From the NCBI RefSeq assembly GCF_023100805.1, contig NZ_CP095855.1, forward strand, positions 1,612,001 to 1,676,000: a stretch of 64,000 nucleotides of DNA, read 5' to 3'. Position 1 is the first letter of the stretch. The number at the start of each line of letters is the position of its first letter. The notes under the pieces were generated by a model. That model was not told the origin of the DNA. It saw only the letters and a list, made by a program, of their open reading frames with translations, and did not search any database. Both the position numbers and the translations under genes were made by a program. Below, in pieces: positions 18,595-26,237 of this stretch. The stretch comes from Chitinophaga filiformis. Its GTDB lineage: Bacteria; Bacteroidota; Bacteroidia; Chitinophagales; Chitinophagaceae.

Positions 18595-20487
18595 TTACTT
18601 TGTTCCCCTGGAAAATCTTTTAGCCTGTTCCTGTCTCAACCTTTTCGTTCTGGCCAGGAATTTATAACCGCTTCGCTTTATTGAAATTTCCTGTTGATGT
18701 TCATCGCTATCTTCACGCCGCCTGCGATAAGCAGAAAGTATCAGGTCCTTTGTGATAACGCCCAGTACTTTTTCCCTGTTTTGCCTGGATACCACAGGTA
18801 ACAGGTCCAGTTTATGCTCTTCCATTAAGGTAATGGTGGTGAGTAAAGTGCTGGCGGGATAAACAACCACCGTTTCATATTTCAGGTCAGATATGGCGGT
18901 ATGTCCTTTGAGTACGCCCTGATACAGATCTTTTAGGTTGATAGCTCCCTGTACTTTATCTTCTTTATCGAAAATGATCACGCCATATCCGTTTTGCACT
19001 TTTGCAGCAGGTTCTTCCAATATGTCCTTGATGCCTGCATCCAGTCTTACTGCCGGAACGTTTTTATCCATCACTTCTTCCACATTCAGTTCCCGTAGTA
19101 TATCCGGTTCATATGCATCTGGTGTTTGTACGCCCCGACGGTTTATTTTTTCCGTCATGATGGTGCTTTTCATCATAAAGAAGGAGACAAAGTAAGAGGC
19201 AGTGCAGGCGCCCAGTAATGGGAGTAAGCCATGTGGCTGCAGGGTAGTTTCGAAGGCAAAAACAATAGAAGTGAGCAGGGCCCTTGCCGATCCTGCAAAC
19301 ATGGCGGCCATGCCGATGAGCGCACAGGTAGGCAGGCTAATGTTAACCTGGGGAAACAGTGATGTCACAATAATGCCAAGTCCCAGTCCGGTGGCTCCTC
19401 CGATGGTTAAGAGCGGTGCAAGTGTTCCTCCTGAGGTACCACTGCCTAAAGAGATCGACCAGGAAATGAATTTAAGAAAACAAAGTCCCAGTATAAGCTG
19501 AATGGTGATATTGCCGCTCAGCAATTGAGAAATGTTACTATACCCTACTCCCATTGTATAAGGAGCGAAATAGCCTGTTATACCTACTGCAAGAGAACCT
19601 ATTGCCGGCCACCACATCCAGTGTACGGGCAATTTTTCAAACAGGTCTTCGATAAAATACACGCTTTTGGTTACAAAAGCGGCAATCAGTCCTATAACTG
19701 CACCCATGGCTACATAGCAGATCATCGCCTCTGATCCTGCAGAAGGAATAGCAGGCATGGCAAATACCGGAGCATCGCTGAAAAGCGCATAATGCATAGC
19801 AGCGCCTGTTGCACAGGCCAATGCCACAGGTATAATAGAGCGGGGAGAAAACTCGAATAACAGCAATTCTATAGCCAGCAATACTGCCGCTACCGGTGTA
19901 CCAAAAATGGCGGCCATACCGGCTGTAGCGCCCGCGGTCAACATGATCTTCCGCTCATTGGGTGAAATGTGCATGATCTGTCCGGCGAGGGAGCCAAATG
20001 CACCACCGGTGGAAATGATCGGTCCTTCGGCTCCAAAGGGACCGCCGGTACCTATTGAAATAGCGGCAGAAAGTGGCTTTAACAGTGTAATGATAGGCTT
20101 TATACGGCTTTTATTGGTAAGCACCTGTTCCATGGCTTCCGGTATTCCATGGCCGCGGATGGCTGAAGACCCGATACGTGCCATAATACCCACCACTAAA
20201 CCACCTATCACGGGTATAATGATGACCAGCCAGCCAAGCTGATTGTGGGCAGGGCTGCTTTCTTCAATTGAGAATTTTCCGTAAAACGAAAGATTGGTGA
20301 TAAGACTGATCAATGCGACCAGCGCCTTTGCGATGAACCCTATTACAATAGCGTTTAATATTACCTGGACGCTCAGGTATAAGACCCTTTTTGACACAAG
20401 GGGCCGGTTCCCGTCCTGTTCCCTGTCGATGGTCAGGTCAAGGGACGGTGCTATGGAAATGGATTCATCAATATCTTTACCGTGCAT
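18595..20487 (-). CDS. ClC-family chloride/proton antiporter with C-terminal CBS pair
   Basis: A 630-residue membrane protein. About residues 35-440 form the ClC core, with the chloride-filter motifs RGHGIPE (112-117), GPFGAEGP including gating Glu154, and GSGTSGGTLAP. An acidic residue also occupies the proton-path position in LLLFEFSPRS, which favours a Cl-/H+ antiporter over a channel. Residues 470-590 contain two CBS domains that usually bind adenosine nucleotides, followed by a strongly basic tail. It is transcribed divergently from a Crp-family regulator. A TATTTTTGC promoter -7 element (20513-20505) precedes it, flanked by CATTGC half-sites like those of the adjacent operator. Confidence 0.92.
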   Translation of the reverse strand: MHGKDIDESISIAPSLDLTIDREQDGNRPLVSKRVLYLSVQVILNAIVIGFIAKALVALISLITNLSFYGKFSIEESSPAHNQLGWLVIIIPVIGGLVVGIMARIGSSAIRGHGIPEAMEQVLTNKSRIKPIITLLKPLSAAISIGTGGPFGAEGPIISTGGAFGSLAGQIMHISPNERKIMLTAGATAGMAAIFGTPVAAVLLAIELLLFEFSPRSIIPVALACATGAAMHYALFSDAPVFAMPAIPSAGSEAMICYVAMGAVIGLIAAFVTKSVYFIEDLFEKLPVHWMWWPAIGSLAVGITGYFAPYTMGVGYSNISQLLSGNITIQLILGLCFLKFISWSISLGSGTSGGTLAPLLTIGGATGLGLGIIVTSLFPQVNISLPTCALIGMAAMFAGSARALLTSIVFAFETTLQPHGLLPLLGACTASYFVSFFMMKSTIMTEKINRRGVQTPDAYEPDILRELNVEEVMDKNVPAVRLDAGIKDILEEPAAKVQNGYGVIIFDKEDKVQGAINLKDLYQGVLKGHTAISDLKYETVVVYPASTLLTTITLMEEHKLDLLPVVSRQNREKVLGVITKDLILSAYRRRREDSDEHQQEISIKRSGYKFLARTKRLRQEQAKRFSRGTK

Positions 20488-20559
20488 AAATTGTTATTTT
20501 CATTGCAAAAATATTGCGAAAACAACATTTTATTAAATTTATTTAACAAAATAGTTGAT

Positions 20560-20583
20560 AAAACATTGCCTAAGCAATGTTTT
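20560..20583. promoter_or_regulatory. 24-bp palindrome, probable autoregulatory operator of the Crp-family gene
   Basis: AAAACATTGC (20560-20569) and GCAATGTTTT (20574-20583) are perfect inverted repeats with a 4-bp spacer CTAA. The site overlaps the -33 element and the spacer of the downstream promoter, so binding would block transcription. Its half-site CATTGC recurs at 20501-20506, with ATTGC at 20513-20517, in the divergent ClC promoter. Confidence 0.65.
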
Positions 20584-20593
20584 TGTACCTTTG
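20566..20593 (+). promoter_or_regulatory. Bacteroidota promoter TTG-N17-TACCTTTG for the Crp-family gene
   Basis: TTG at 20566-20568 and TACCTTTG at 20586-20593 with 17-bp spacing match the Bacteroidota housekeeping consensus. Transcription should start near 20598, almost at the chosen ATG (20597), so the message may be leaderless or nearly so. Confidence 0.65.
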
Positions 20594-20596
20594 CTT

Positions 20597-21268
20597 ATGC
20601 ATCAACATACCAATTGCTTTCTTAGAAAATATGCTTTACCGGAATGGGAAGTTGCTATTGACAATAATTCTAAACTGTTGAATTTCAGAAAAGGCCAGGC
20701 CATTTTCCGGGAAGATGAGCCTGTTACAGGATTTTATTTTCTGCATGAAGGAAAGGTCAAAATACACAAGAAGTGGGGCGAGGATAAGGAGCTGATCATC
20801 AAATTGGCAAAAGAAGGAGATGTGCTTGGACACAGGGGAATAGGAGCGGATCAAAACTATCCTGTTTCTGCTACGGCCCTGGAAGATGCATCTGTTTGCC
20901 TTATCTCCACTGAATTCCTTAAAACCACCCTGAGAGTAAATCCTGAACTCACCTATCAGTTAATGCTCTATTATGCCAAAGATCTGCAGGAAGCTGAAAA
21001 AGGTATGCGGAACATGGTGCATATGGATGTAAAGAGCCGCATTGCGGATACTATATTAAAGATCGCGGAAGTGTTTGGCTGCGATAAAGAGGGTGCTATT
21101 AAAGGTACACTCACCAGGCAGGATCTTGCATCGTATGCAGGAACGACATATGAAACAATATTTAAGGTGATGAACGAGTTCACAGCTGATCATATCATTG
21201 CGTTTTCGGGGAAGACGATCATTATTAAAGACAGGCAAAAATTAGCGTCAATTATAAAGCAGGGGTAG
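20597..21268 (+). CDS. Crp/Fnr-family transcriptional regulator (altered recognition helix)
   Basis: The 223-residue protein has an N-terminal cyclic nucleotide-binding fold (FRKGQAIFREDEPVTGFYFL, then GHRGIGADQNYPVSATALED) and a C-terminal winged helix (LTRQDLASYAGTTYETIFKV). It lacks the cysteine cluster of Fnr. In the recognition helix the usual S-R-E-T-x-x-R reads T-Y-E-T-I-F-K, so both base-reading arginines are replaced. This fits the different palindrome (TTGC-N4-GCAA) in its own promoter. The frame extends upstream to 20555, but that part overlaps the promoter, so I chose ATG 20597. The likely targets are itself and the divergent ClC gene. Confidence 0.9.
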   Translation: MHQHTNCFLRKYALPEWEVAIDNNSKLLNFRKGQAIFREDEPVTGFYFLHEGKVKIHKKWGEDKELIIKLAKEGDVLGHRGIGADQNYPVSATALEDASVCLISTEFLKTTLRVNPELTYQLMLYYAKDLQEAEKGMRNMVHMDVKSRIADTILKIAEVFGCDKEGAIKGTLTRQDLASYAGTTYETIFKVMNEFTADHIIAFSGKTIIIKDRQKLASIIKQG

Positions 21269-21336
21269 GATGAGGGCTCAACAAATGAATGGACACAACT
21301 ATCCTGAGAAATGCATTCAAAACTGAATAAAAAGCG

Positions 21337-21366
21337 AAAAGGGCTGCTCTGTGAAACAACCCTTTT
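21337..21366. terminator. Weak bidirectional terminator-like hairpin
   Basis: AAAAGGG (21337-21343) and CCCTTTT (21360-21366) form a 7-bp stem around a 16-nt loop between the convergent Crp-family gene and the secreted unknown. Confidence 0.45.
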
Positions 21367-21418
21367 ATGAAATCCACCGGACAAATATCTCATTGTCGGT
21401 AGGTGATTTTTTCCCGGT

Positions 21419-22018
21419 TTATCCTGCATTGGAAATAAATACCAGTTTCATCTGACCATCTAGCATTTTAAATTCAAGACCTTCAGAGCCGCCTAGTGGT
21501 GTTTTGAGCAGGTCGCCATTCTTGTCATATTTTGGCTCCTCTCCTTCGGCCATATTACTTGATTCGTAATTGATCAGCAGTCGCTGTTCTGCCCTGTAGA
21601 AGTAGACGCTGCATTTGTAATACCATTTATTGTTACCCTGGTATTCTGGTGATTGAACGAATTTTTTTTCGAATACTTCCTTTGTTTTGATCTTTAAGAA
21701 TACAGTAACGAATTTCTTGTGGAAGATCTGGTCAAAGTAAAGCATGAATAGTTTTTCGCTCAAAGGTGTTGCATTACTGGCTAGTTGGTTAATGGCATTC
21801 TGTGTCAGGGAATCATTCGCGTCATTGTTTTCCTGTGCGAGGTACCAAACATTGCTGGCACTGAACGGGAGATCAAAAAACTTTTTGACGGTTTCTTTAT
21901 CACGTTGATAGATTGCGTCGCGTAAAGTGCGGAGCTGTTTGAGCCATATGCTGTCTGGTGTTTGTGCATAGGTCTGCAGCGTGGTGAATAAAAGCGATAG
22001 GATAAGGATGTGTCTCAT
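21419..22018 (-). CDS. Secreted protein of unknown function
   Basis: I do not recognise this 199-residue protein. It has a clear signal peptide (MRHILILSLLFTTLQTYAQ, cleavage after TYA near residue 18). The mature part is mixed alpha/beta, with charged helices (QLRTLRDAIYQRDKETVKKFF), a KWYYKCSVYFYRAEQRLL strand pair and one cysteine. The pattern resembles small periplasmic proteins of the NTF2 or DUF4468 size class, but no motif decides it. The gene is flanked by a terminator-like hairpin downstream and by the second Crp-family gene upstream. Confidence 0.6.
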   Translation of the reverse strand: MRHILILSLLFTTLQTYAQTPDSIWLKQLRTLRDAIYQRDKETVKKFFDLPFSASNVWYLAQENNDANDSLTQNAINQLASNATPLSEKLFMLYFDQIFHKKFVTVFLKIKTKEVFEKKFVQSPEYQGNNKWYYKCSVYFYRAEQRLLINYESSNMAEGEEPKYDKNGDLLKTPLGGSEGLEFKMLDGQMKLVFISNAG

Positions 22019-22154
22019 TATTTAAACTTATAGGGTAAATATTTTTCCATCCTCCAATATGGAGTGATATAGGGCATATAAATTAATGTGTCATGAAGGT
22101 AAACAATTTGAGCATACAGTGGAGAGCGGAAATTTTTTCCGCAGGTTCCAAATA

Positions 22155-22736
22155 CTAATGTGTTTTAGAATATTGGTTACGGATCCGGCTGAGCGTTTCT
22201 CTGGAAACACCAAGATACGAAGCGATCATGTGAAGCGGAACGCGGTTAAAAATATCGGGATAGGATTTCATAAAGTTTAGATATCGTTCCTCAGCTGTAT
22301 CACTAATATTGCTCATGATCCGGTTCTGGCTGACGTCAAAACTTCTGGCCTTTAGTCTGTCTATGAATTCTCTGAACCTGGTAATAGTATTGAGAAGCTG
22401 GTCGAAATCTTTTTTTTCGATCAGCAGCAGATCGCTGTCTTCCAGCGCATCAATATTGTTTCTGGTAGGGGTACCGTTATTATAGCTTTCTGTGTCGCTA
22501 AGCCACCAGTTTTCGACGGCAAACCGCAATATATGCTCTACACCGTCCTCGCTGACCCGGTAATTTCTAAGGCATCCTTTGGCTACGAAACAGTTGTAAT
22601 GACAGATGTCACCTTCTTGCAGTAAATATTGTCTTTTACGAAGACGTTTATTGATTGTCACCGCGCGCACCTGATCCAGCTCTTCATCAGTTAGCCCCGC
22701 CTTTTCCTTTAAATACGCTGCGAAAACTTCGAACAT
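22155..22736 (-). CDS. Crp/Fnr-family transcriptional regulator
   Basis: The 193-residue protein has a cyclic nucleotide-binding-like domain (RKRQYLLQEGDICHYNCFVAKG, VENWWLSDTESY) of the Bacteroidota type without phosphate-cassette Arg-Ala. It is followed by a winged helix with recognition segment YLGVSRETLSRIRNQ, which keeps the S-R-E-T-x-x-R of E. coli Crp. The frame extends to 22850, but that extension runs through a strong terminator (22805-22841), so ATG 22736 is the start. The neighbouring SDR gene upstream has a GTGA-N6-TCAC site in its promoter, which is the natural target. Confidence 0.9.
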   Translation of the reverse strand: MFEVFAAYLKEKAGLTDEELDQVRAVTINKRLRKRQYLLQEGDICHYNCFVAKGCLRNYRVSEDGVEHILRFAVENWWLSDTESYNNGTPTRNNIDALEDSDLLLIEKKDFDQLLNTITRFREFIDRLKARSFDVSQNRIMSNISDTAEERYLNFMKSYPDIFNRVPLHMIASYLGVSRETLSRIRNQYSKTH

Positions 22737-22804
22737 AGAAACGCCATTTTTGACAAAAATATCAAAATTAGAGGCAAACGGGGAAATTGGAGTATCATCG
22801 CCAT

Positions 22805-22841
22805 AAAAAGTCCCGGTAACTTTAAGCAACCGGGACTTTTT
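22805..22841. terminator. Strong terminator after the SDR gene, 13-bp stem
   Basis: AAAAAGTCCCGGT (22805-22817) pairs perfectly with 22829-22841 across an 11-nt loop. The A tract and T tract make it work in either direction. It separates the SDR gene from the Crp-family gene on the minus strand. Confidence 0.88.
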
Positions 22842-22923
22842 CGAAAACATGTTGTGCGACGATCAATCATTTGATCTTAATACTTCAACTATATGCCTGC
22901 GTTAAAGGTTGGACATCGTTTTA

Positions 22924-23718
22924 TTAAAACGCCGATTTGATCACACCGCCATCGGCACGTAAGGCCGCACCGTTAATAGCAGCCGAAAGCGGACTGGCAA
23001 CAAAGGTTACCAAACTGGCGATCTCTTCCGGTTTGATAAAGCGTTTAAGCAGTGAGGTGCCTCTCATGCTGGTAAAAAAAACTTTTTCCATTTCTGTTTC
23101 ACTAATTCCTTGTTGTTCAGCAGTGACTTTAAGGAAATTGGTAATGGCCTCTGTCGAAGTGGGGCCTGGCAGTATAGTGTTTACAGTTACAGCAGTACCC
23201 TGCGTCATTTCGGCCAAACCACGCGACAAAGCCAGTTGGGCTGTTTTAGAAACGCCGTACTGGATCATCTCGGCAGGGATTTGTACGGCTGATTCGCTTG
23301 AGATGAAAATAATACGTCCCCAGTTTCCTTTCAGCATATTTTCAAAATAGGCCCGTGATAAACGTACTCCGCTCAGCACGTTTACATTATAGGTATCTAG
23401 CCATTCCTGGTCCGGAATATCCTTGAATTCTTTTGGCTGGCCAACCCCGAGATTATTGACCAGAATATTAACGTCCGGGTATTGACTTACAATAAGTTCG
23501 ACGCCTTCAGGAGACCCAAGGTCTGCAATTACCTCGAATATGTGGGGGTTACCGGTCTCGGATTTGATCTTCTGAACGGCTGCAGTAACACGTTCCGGGG
23601 ACCTTCCGTTCACTATAACTTTAGCACCTTCGGTTGCCAGAGACTTTGCGATGGCATATCCTATTCCTGTTGTTGAACCGCTGACAAGCGCAGTTTTATC
23701 TTTTAATTTGAGATCCAT
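22924..23718 (-). CDS. SDR-family oxidoreductase, probable target of the adjacent Crp-family regulator
   Basis: The 264-residue SDR has a SGSTTGIG cofactor motif, NNLG, a catalytic Ser (FISSESA) and YGVSK. The C-terminal ADGGVIKSAF block is that of the FabG-like subgroup. The gene ends at a strong terminator just before the Crp-family gene. Upstream, on the same strand, lie a promoter (TTG at 23841-23839, GAACTTTG at 23821-23814, 17-bp spacing) and a GTGA-N6-TCAC palindrome centred about 64 bp before the predicted transcription start. Both suggest activation by a Crp-type protein. Substrate unknown. Confidence 0.9.
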   Translation of the reverse strand: MDLKLKDKTALVSGSTTGIGYAIAKSLATEGAKVIVNGRSPERVTAAVQKIKSETGNPHIFEVIADLGSPEGVELIVSQYPDVNILVNNLGVGQPKEFKDIPDQEWLDTYNVNVLSGVRLSRAYFENMLKGNWGRIIFISSESAVQIPAEMIQYGVSKTAQLALSRGLAEMTQGTAVTVNTILPGPTSTEAITNFLKVTAEQQGISETEMEKVFFTSMRGTSLLKRFIKPEEIASLVTFVASPLSAAINGAALRADGGVIKSAF

Positions 23719-23813
23719 AATCTGTTATTTTAAATATGATAATACTTTTTTGGGAGCACGATCCGCGCGCCATTTACCTGGTTATGCATAATTTTTATTG
23801 CATTTTTCTTCAC

Positions 23814-23841
23814 CAAAGTTCCGTTAACCGGTTACTCTCAA
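23814..23841 (-). promoter_or_regulatory. Promoter of the SDR gene (TTG-N17-GAACTTTG)
   Basis: On the minus strand TTG (23841-23839) and GAACTTTG (23821-23814) are spaced by 17 bp. The first base of the -7 element deviates from TAnnTTTG, as expected for an activator-dependent promoter. The leader would be about 90 nt. Confidence 0.55.
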
Positions 23842-23864
23842 CGAGGATATTTGACATGATTTTT

Positions 23865-23882
23865 GCGTGATAAATGTCACGC
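23865..23882. promoter_or_regulatory. Crp-type operator GCGTGA-N6-TCACGC
   Basis: A perfect 6-6-6 inverted repeat with core GTGA-N6-TCAC, the classic Crp spacing. Its centre is 52.5 bp upstream of the -7 element of the SDR promoter, nearly the same distance as the second site (33830-33845) from its promoter. Confidence 0.7.
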
Positions 23883-24375
23883 TCATGTACCTATATGCTG
23901 ACGGTTTGCCATTTATAGTTTACAATGTTTTTCCCTGATCTGAAGACGCTTATACTGTATTGAAAGGCCGGGTTATGGAAAGGTGGTAGGGGAAGATAAC
24001 TAATCCCGGTCACAATCAGTATAACTGATGAATGTAATGAATGGTATGACGGGAAGTTCAATTTTAGGAAAAGTAACGAGAGTAAAGACGCAAGGCTGGA
24101 TAAAACAAAAAAGGGGACATCATCAGATATTCCCTTTTTATTTGTACAACGGGCCGGACAGGTGTCGAACTATTGGATGGGTGATTTTGTAATGATTCAA
24201 AAAACTTGGCGTTGATTTAACAGGAAAAATTTCGTTTTTGCTTAACAAGAGAATATAAATACCAACGCATTTTCTCTAACATTGTGTCCCTGTACCAGCA
24301 GCCCGATGGTAATAGCATAGCTGGGAAAAGACGTAAAATGAGAACTCACTACTCTTTGATGCTGGGGAAACAATC
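23883..24375. other. Gene-free interval with hairpins; possible small RNA
   Basis: I find no convincing gene here. The interval contains an ATCAGT-ATA-ACTGAT hairpin (24015-24029), partly complementary CCGGG/CCCGG segments near 23969 and 24004, and a terminator-like hairpin at 24108-24139 followed by ATTT. A short plus-strand transcript ending at that hairpin is possible. The stretch near 24156-24212 reads weakly like the end of a serine recombinase in one frame. Confidence 0.35.
24108..24139 (+). terminator. Orphan terminator-like hairpin similar to that of a tRNA-Glu gene
   Basis: AAAAAGGGGACATC pairs with GATATTCCCTTTTT (one mismatch, one G-U) around ATCA. The loop and stem closely resemble the 43006-43037 hairpin downstream of the second tRNA-Glu (minus strand). 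No gene ends here. Confidence 0.5.
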
Positions 24376-24966
24376 TTACATATTCCTTATTGGTGGCGGC
24401 GGCGCGTTTTCGGCCTCTTTTAGGACATTTGTAGTTTTTATATTGTGTACGATTTTTAACTGCTTGATAACGGCAATGTACTTTTTAAGCGCTTTTGGAT
24501 CAGAGATATAGATGATATCGAGGATTTTTGGGGAAACTCTTTCTTTCCCGGCATCATTGCCCTCAAAAACCACTTTTAGCGCAGCTATAGGTTTAATGTT
24601 CCCCTTGCTATCTTCTTCAACGTACACGTTTTCAAACCAGATGCGTCCTTCCTCATTGGGCCTCGTATCTAGTGTAATAACCGGAACACCTTGACTCCAG
24701 TAGTTTTTAGGAAATGCTTTACCGAACCTGATGGCTTCTAGATCCAGACTATCTAAATTGAGGTGGCTATCAGGGCTGAATTTGAGCGACAGATTTTTCT
24801 TAAGTGATAACTCTCCTTTGCACGCGTACAGGACACTGGTTATCTGATTCATAAATAGTAGGGTCCGACGCTCGCCGTTACAGTTTGCTATTTCATACTG
24901 AATTGATTGCGAAAAGAGCTGCACTGCCACAAGTTGCAGAAGGATGATACAGAAAATTTTTTTCAT
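24376..24966 (-). CDS. Secreted protein of unknown function
   Basis: I do not recognise this 196-residue protein. It begins with a signal peptide (MKKIFCIILLQLVAVQLFSQ, cleavage near residue 18-20). The mature region has two early cysteines (NCNGERR and YACKGEL) that may form a disulfide, a beta-rich middle (RIWFENVYVEEDSKGN), and a basic helix near the end (KKYIAVIKQLKIVHN), finishing with a Pro-rich tail. It is alone on the minus strand, next to a mobile-element remnant, and could be cargo or an island gene. Confidence that it is a real gene is moderate to good. Confidence 0.6.
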   Translation of the reverse strand: MKKIFCIILLQLVAVQLFSQSIQYEIANCNGERRTLLFMNQITSVLYACKGELSLKKNLSLKFSPDSHLNLDSLDLEAIRFGKAFPKNYWSQGVPVITLDTRPNEEGRIWFENVYVEEDSKGNIKPIAALKVVFEGNDAGKERVSPKILDIIYISDPKALKKYIAVIKQLKIVHNIKTTNVLKEAENAPPPPIRNM

Positions 24967-25084
24967 ATTGGTTAGGGAATGTTAATATGAAGGCAAGATA
25001 TGGATAATTATGTTTTTAAGCATGCTCCCTAACCGAGAGCCACAATCGAAAGGCGCATTAATTCTTTCGTTCCCAATAGACTGA

Positions 25085-25447
25085 GATTTTATTTTACCTG
25101 GGTCTGCCCACTACCATGATAAAAAGGCAACAAACCTTATTGGAGAACGGAAGGCGGCTTCAGAGGAATTGGGGAAAATGGGAAATGAGGTGTCGAACTT
25201 TGATAAGTGTGTAGATAAGATCATTAACTACGCCTCCAACCTAGCTACCACATGCGATTTAGCCGCCTACGCAGAAAAACAACAACTTCAATTCTTACTC
25301 TTTCCAGAAGGAATGTCCTACAACCGGAAAAACGACCAGTGTCGAACCACGCGCGTAAATGAAGTCTTCCTCTCCATCGCCCAACTAGCCCACGAATTGA
25401 CTCAAAAGAAAAACGGAGATAATACTTTCGTACTATCTCCGTCATCT
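25085..25447 (+). pseudogene. Serine recombinase, C-terminal remnant next to tRNA-Glu
   Basis: A frame with no proper start encodes the tail of a Bacteroidota serine (resolvase/invertase) site-specific recombinase: a coiled-coil-like segment, then KQQLQFLLFPEGMSYNRK and DQCRTTRVNEVF, which are typical of the extreme C-terminus of these large recombinases. The catalytic Ser domain and zinc-finger part are absent; a stop (25082-25084) lies directly upstream. The natural end is probably around KKNGDN (25420), after which the frame runs through the tRNA terminator and into the tRNA. This is a decayed integrative element, abutting the tRNA-Glu gene. Confidence 0.6.
25405..25442 (-). terminator. 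Terminator of the first tRNA-Glu gene
   Basis: Arms 25413-25424 and 25431-25442 form a 12-bp stem (one G-U on the minus strand) around a 6-nt loop. On the minus strand TTTTCTTTT follows directly. It lies 7 bp after the tRNA 3' end. Confidence 0.85.
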
Positions 25448-25448
25448 C

Positions 25449-25523
25449 TGGTACCGCGTACGGGAGTCGAACCCGTCATTCCTCCGTGAAAGGGAGGCGT
25501 CTTAGCCGATTGACCAACGCGGC
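25449..25523 (-). tRNA. tRNA-Glu (anticodon TTC)
   Basis: The minus strand folds as a 75-nt tRNA. The acceptor arm begins GCCGCGT and ends ACGCGGT, with discriminator A and encoded CCA. The anticodon stem-loop reads CCTCC-CTTTCAC-GGAGG, giving anticodon TTC, and the T arm is CGGG-TTCGACT-CCCG. The 1-72 pair is G-U. An identical copy lies at 43045-43119. Confidence 0.93.
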
Positions 25524-25623
25524 CTTTCCCGTTTGGGATTGCAAAGGTAGTGAAATAGTTTATTCCGCAAAATTTTTTTTAAATATTTTCAAAAAGCAGA
25601 GAATACCCCACCTTTGTACTACT

Positions 25624-26010
25624 ATGGGAAAACTAAACATACTTATAGCAGAAAACGATGCAAATGGTAAGGCCCTGATACAGGAATCATTTGCCGATAC
25701 AGGGCTATTTAATGTAGTGGCAGTGGCAGAAGATGGAAAGATCCTGAAAGATATCATGGAGGAATCTGATATCCTGTTCCCTGATGTGATCCTGTCTGCT
25801 GCGGGACATGGCTATGATGTCCTGTATTACATTAAAAGAAGTGATGCTTTCCGGGAAATTCCGGTTGTAACCTACTCTGCCTCCGACAGTGGCAGCGAGG
25901 AAAAGAAGTGCCAGCAAATGGGCGCTTTAAAACACTTCATTAAGCCCGATAACGCTCCCGGCTATCAGAAAATGGCCAAAGAACTGTATGAGCTGTTGCT
26001 CGGCGAATAG
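25624..26010 (+). CDS. Pseudo-receiver domain protein (phosphoacceptor Asp missing)
   Basis: A single 128-residue receiver-fold protein. It keeps the acidic pocket (AENDAN, residues 9-14), the strand-5 lysine (FIKPDN) and a Thr/Ser at the strand-4 switch (VVTYSAS). The position of the phosphorylated aspartate, after PDVILS, is Ala59, so it cannot be phosphorylated in the normal way. Such pseudo-receivers often act by constitutive protein contact. The frame extends back across the tRNA to 25486, but ATG 25624 starts exactly at the receiver. A terminator follows at 26083. No kinase is adjacent. Confidence 0.75.
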   Translation: MGKLNILIAENDANGKALIQESFADTGLFNVVAVAEDGKILKDIMEESDILFPDVILSAAGHGYDVLYYIKRSDAFREIPVVTYSASDSGSEEKKCQQMGALKHFIKPDNAPGYQKMAKELYELLLGE

Positions 26011-26082
26011 ATCGTCCCGCTTACCGCACCACTAACCAACCCTTTCGGGTTGGCCTGCAATATCTTTATATCAATTGCATTA

Positions 26083-26108
26083 GCCATGACGTAAGTCATG
26101 GCTTTTTT
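26083..26108 (+). terminator. Terminator of the pseudo-receiver gene
   Basis: GCCATGAC (26083-26090), loop GTAA, GTCATGGC (26095-26102) and T6. It is a textbook intrinsic terminator. A further 7-bp hairpin (26036-26053) lies upstream of it. Confidence 0.9.
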
Positions 26109-26163
26109 CGTTTGTATCCGGTCTCAAAGCAGGCTACTATCCTTATCGTTTATTTATAATAAC

Positions 26164-26237
26164 CCGTACATAAACCATAGACAATCCATATATAACCCAT
26201 ATACAAGACATATCTCTTAAATATGGGTTATATATGG
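26164..26237. repeat. 11-bp tandem repeats with inverted copy
   Basis: Four to five consecutive 11-bp units resemble CCATATACAAN (CCGTACATAAA, CCATAGACAAT, CCATATATAAC, CCATATACAAG, then a degenerate unit). The segment 26186-26202 is repeated inverted and perfectly (17 bp) at 26221-26237, with an 18-bp spacer. The period equals about one helical turn, so the repeats face the same side of DNA. Confidence 0.65.

Noticed and set aside
22737-22850. N-terminal extension of the second Crp-family protein
   Set aside because: The extension would be translated from inside a strong terminator hairpin; the domain starts at ATG 22736.
24156-24212. Second serine recombinase fragment (VSNYWMGDFV-like reading)
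   Set aside because: Fewer than 20 residues match and only with loose spacing; not enough to annotate.
25448-25489. Last residues (VPRTGVEPVIPP) of the recombinase frame as protein
   Set aside because: These codons lie in the tRNA-Glu gene read in the antisense direction; this ending is a familiar artefact.
26164-26237. Possible CRISPR array
   Set aside because: Units are only 11 bp, with no spacers of constant length, and no cas gene is in the window.
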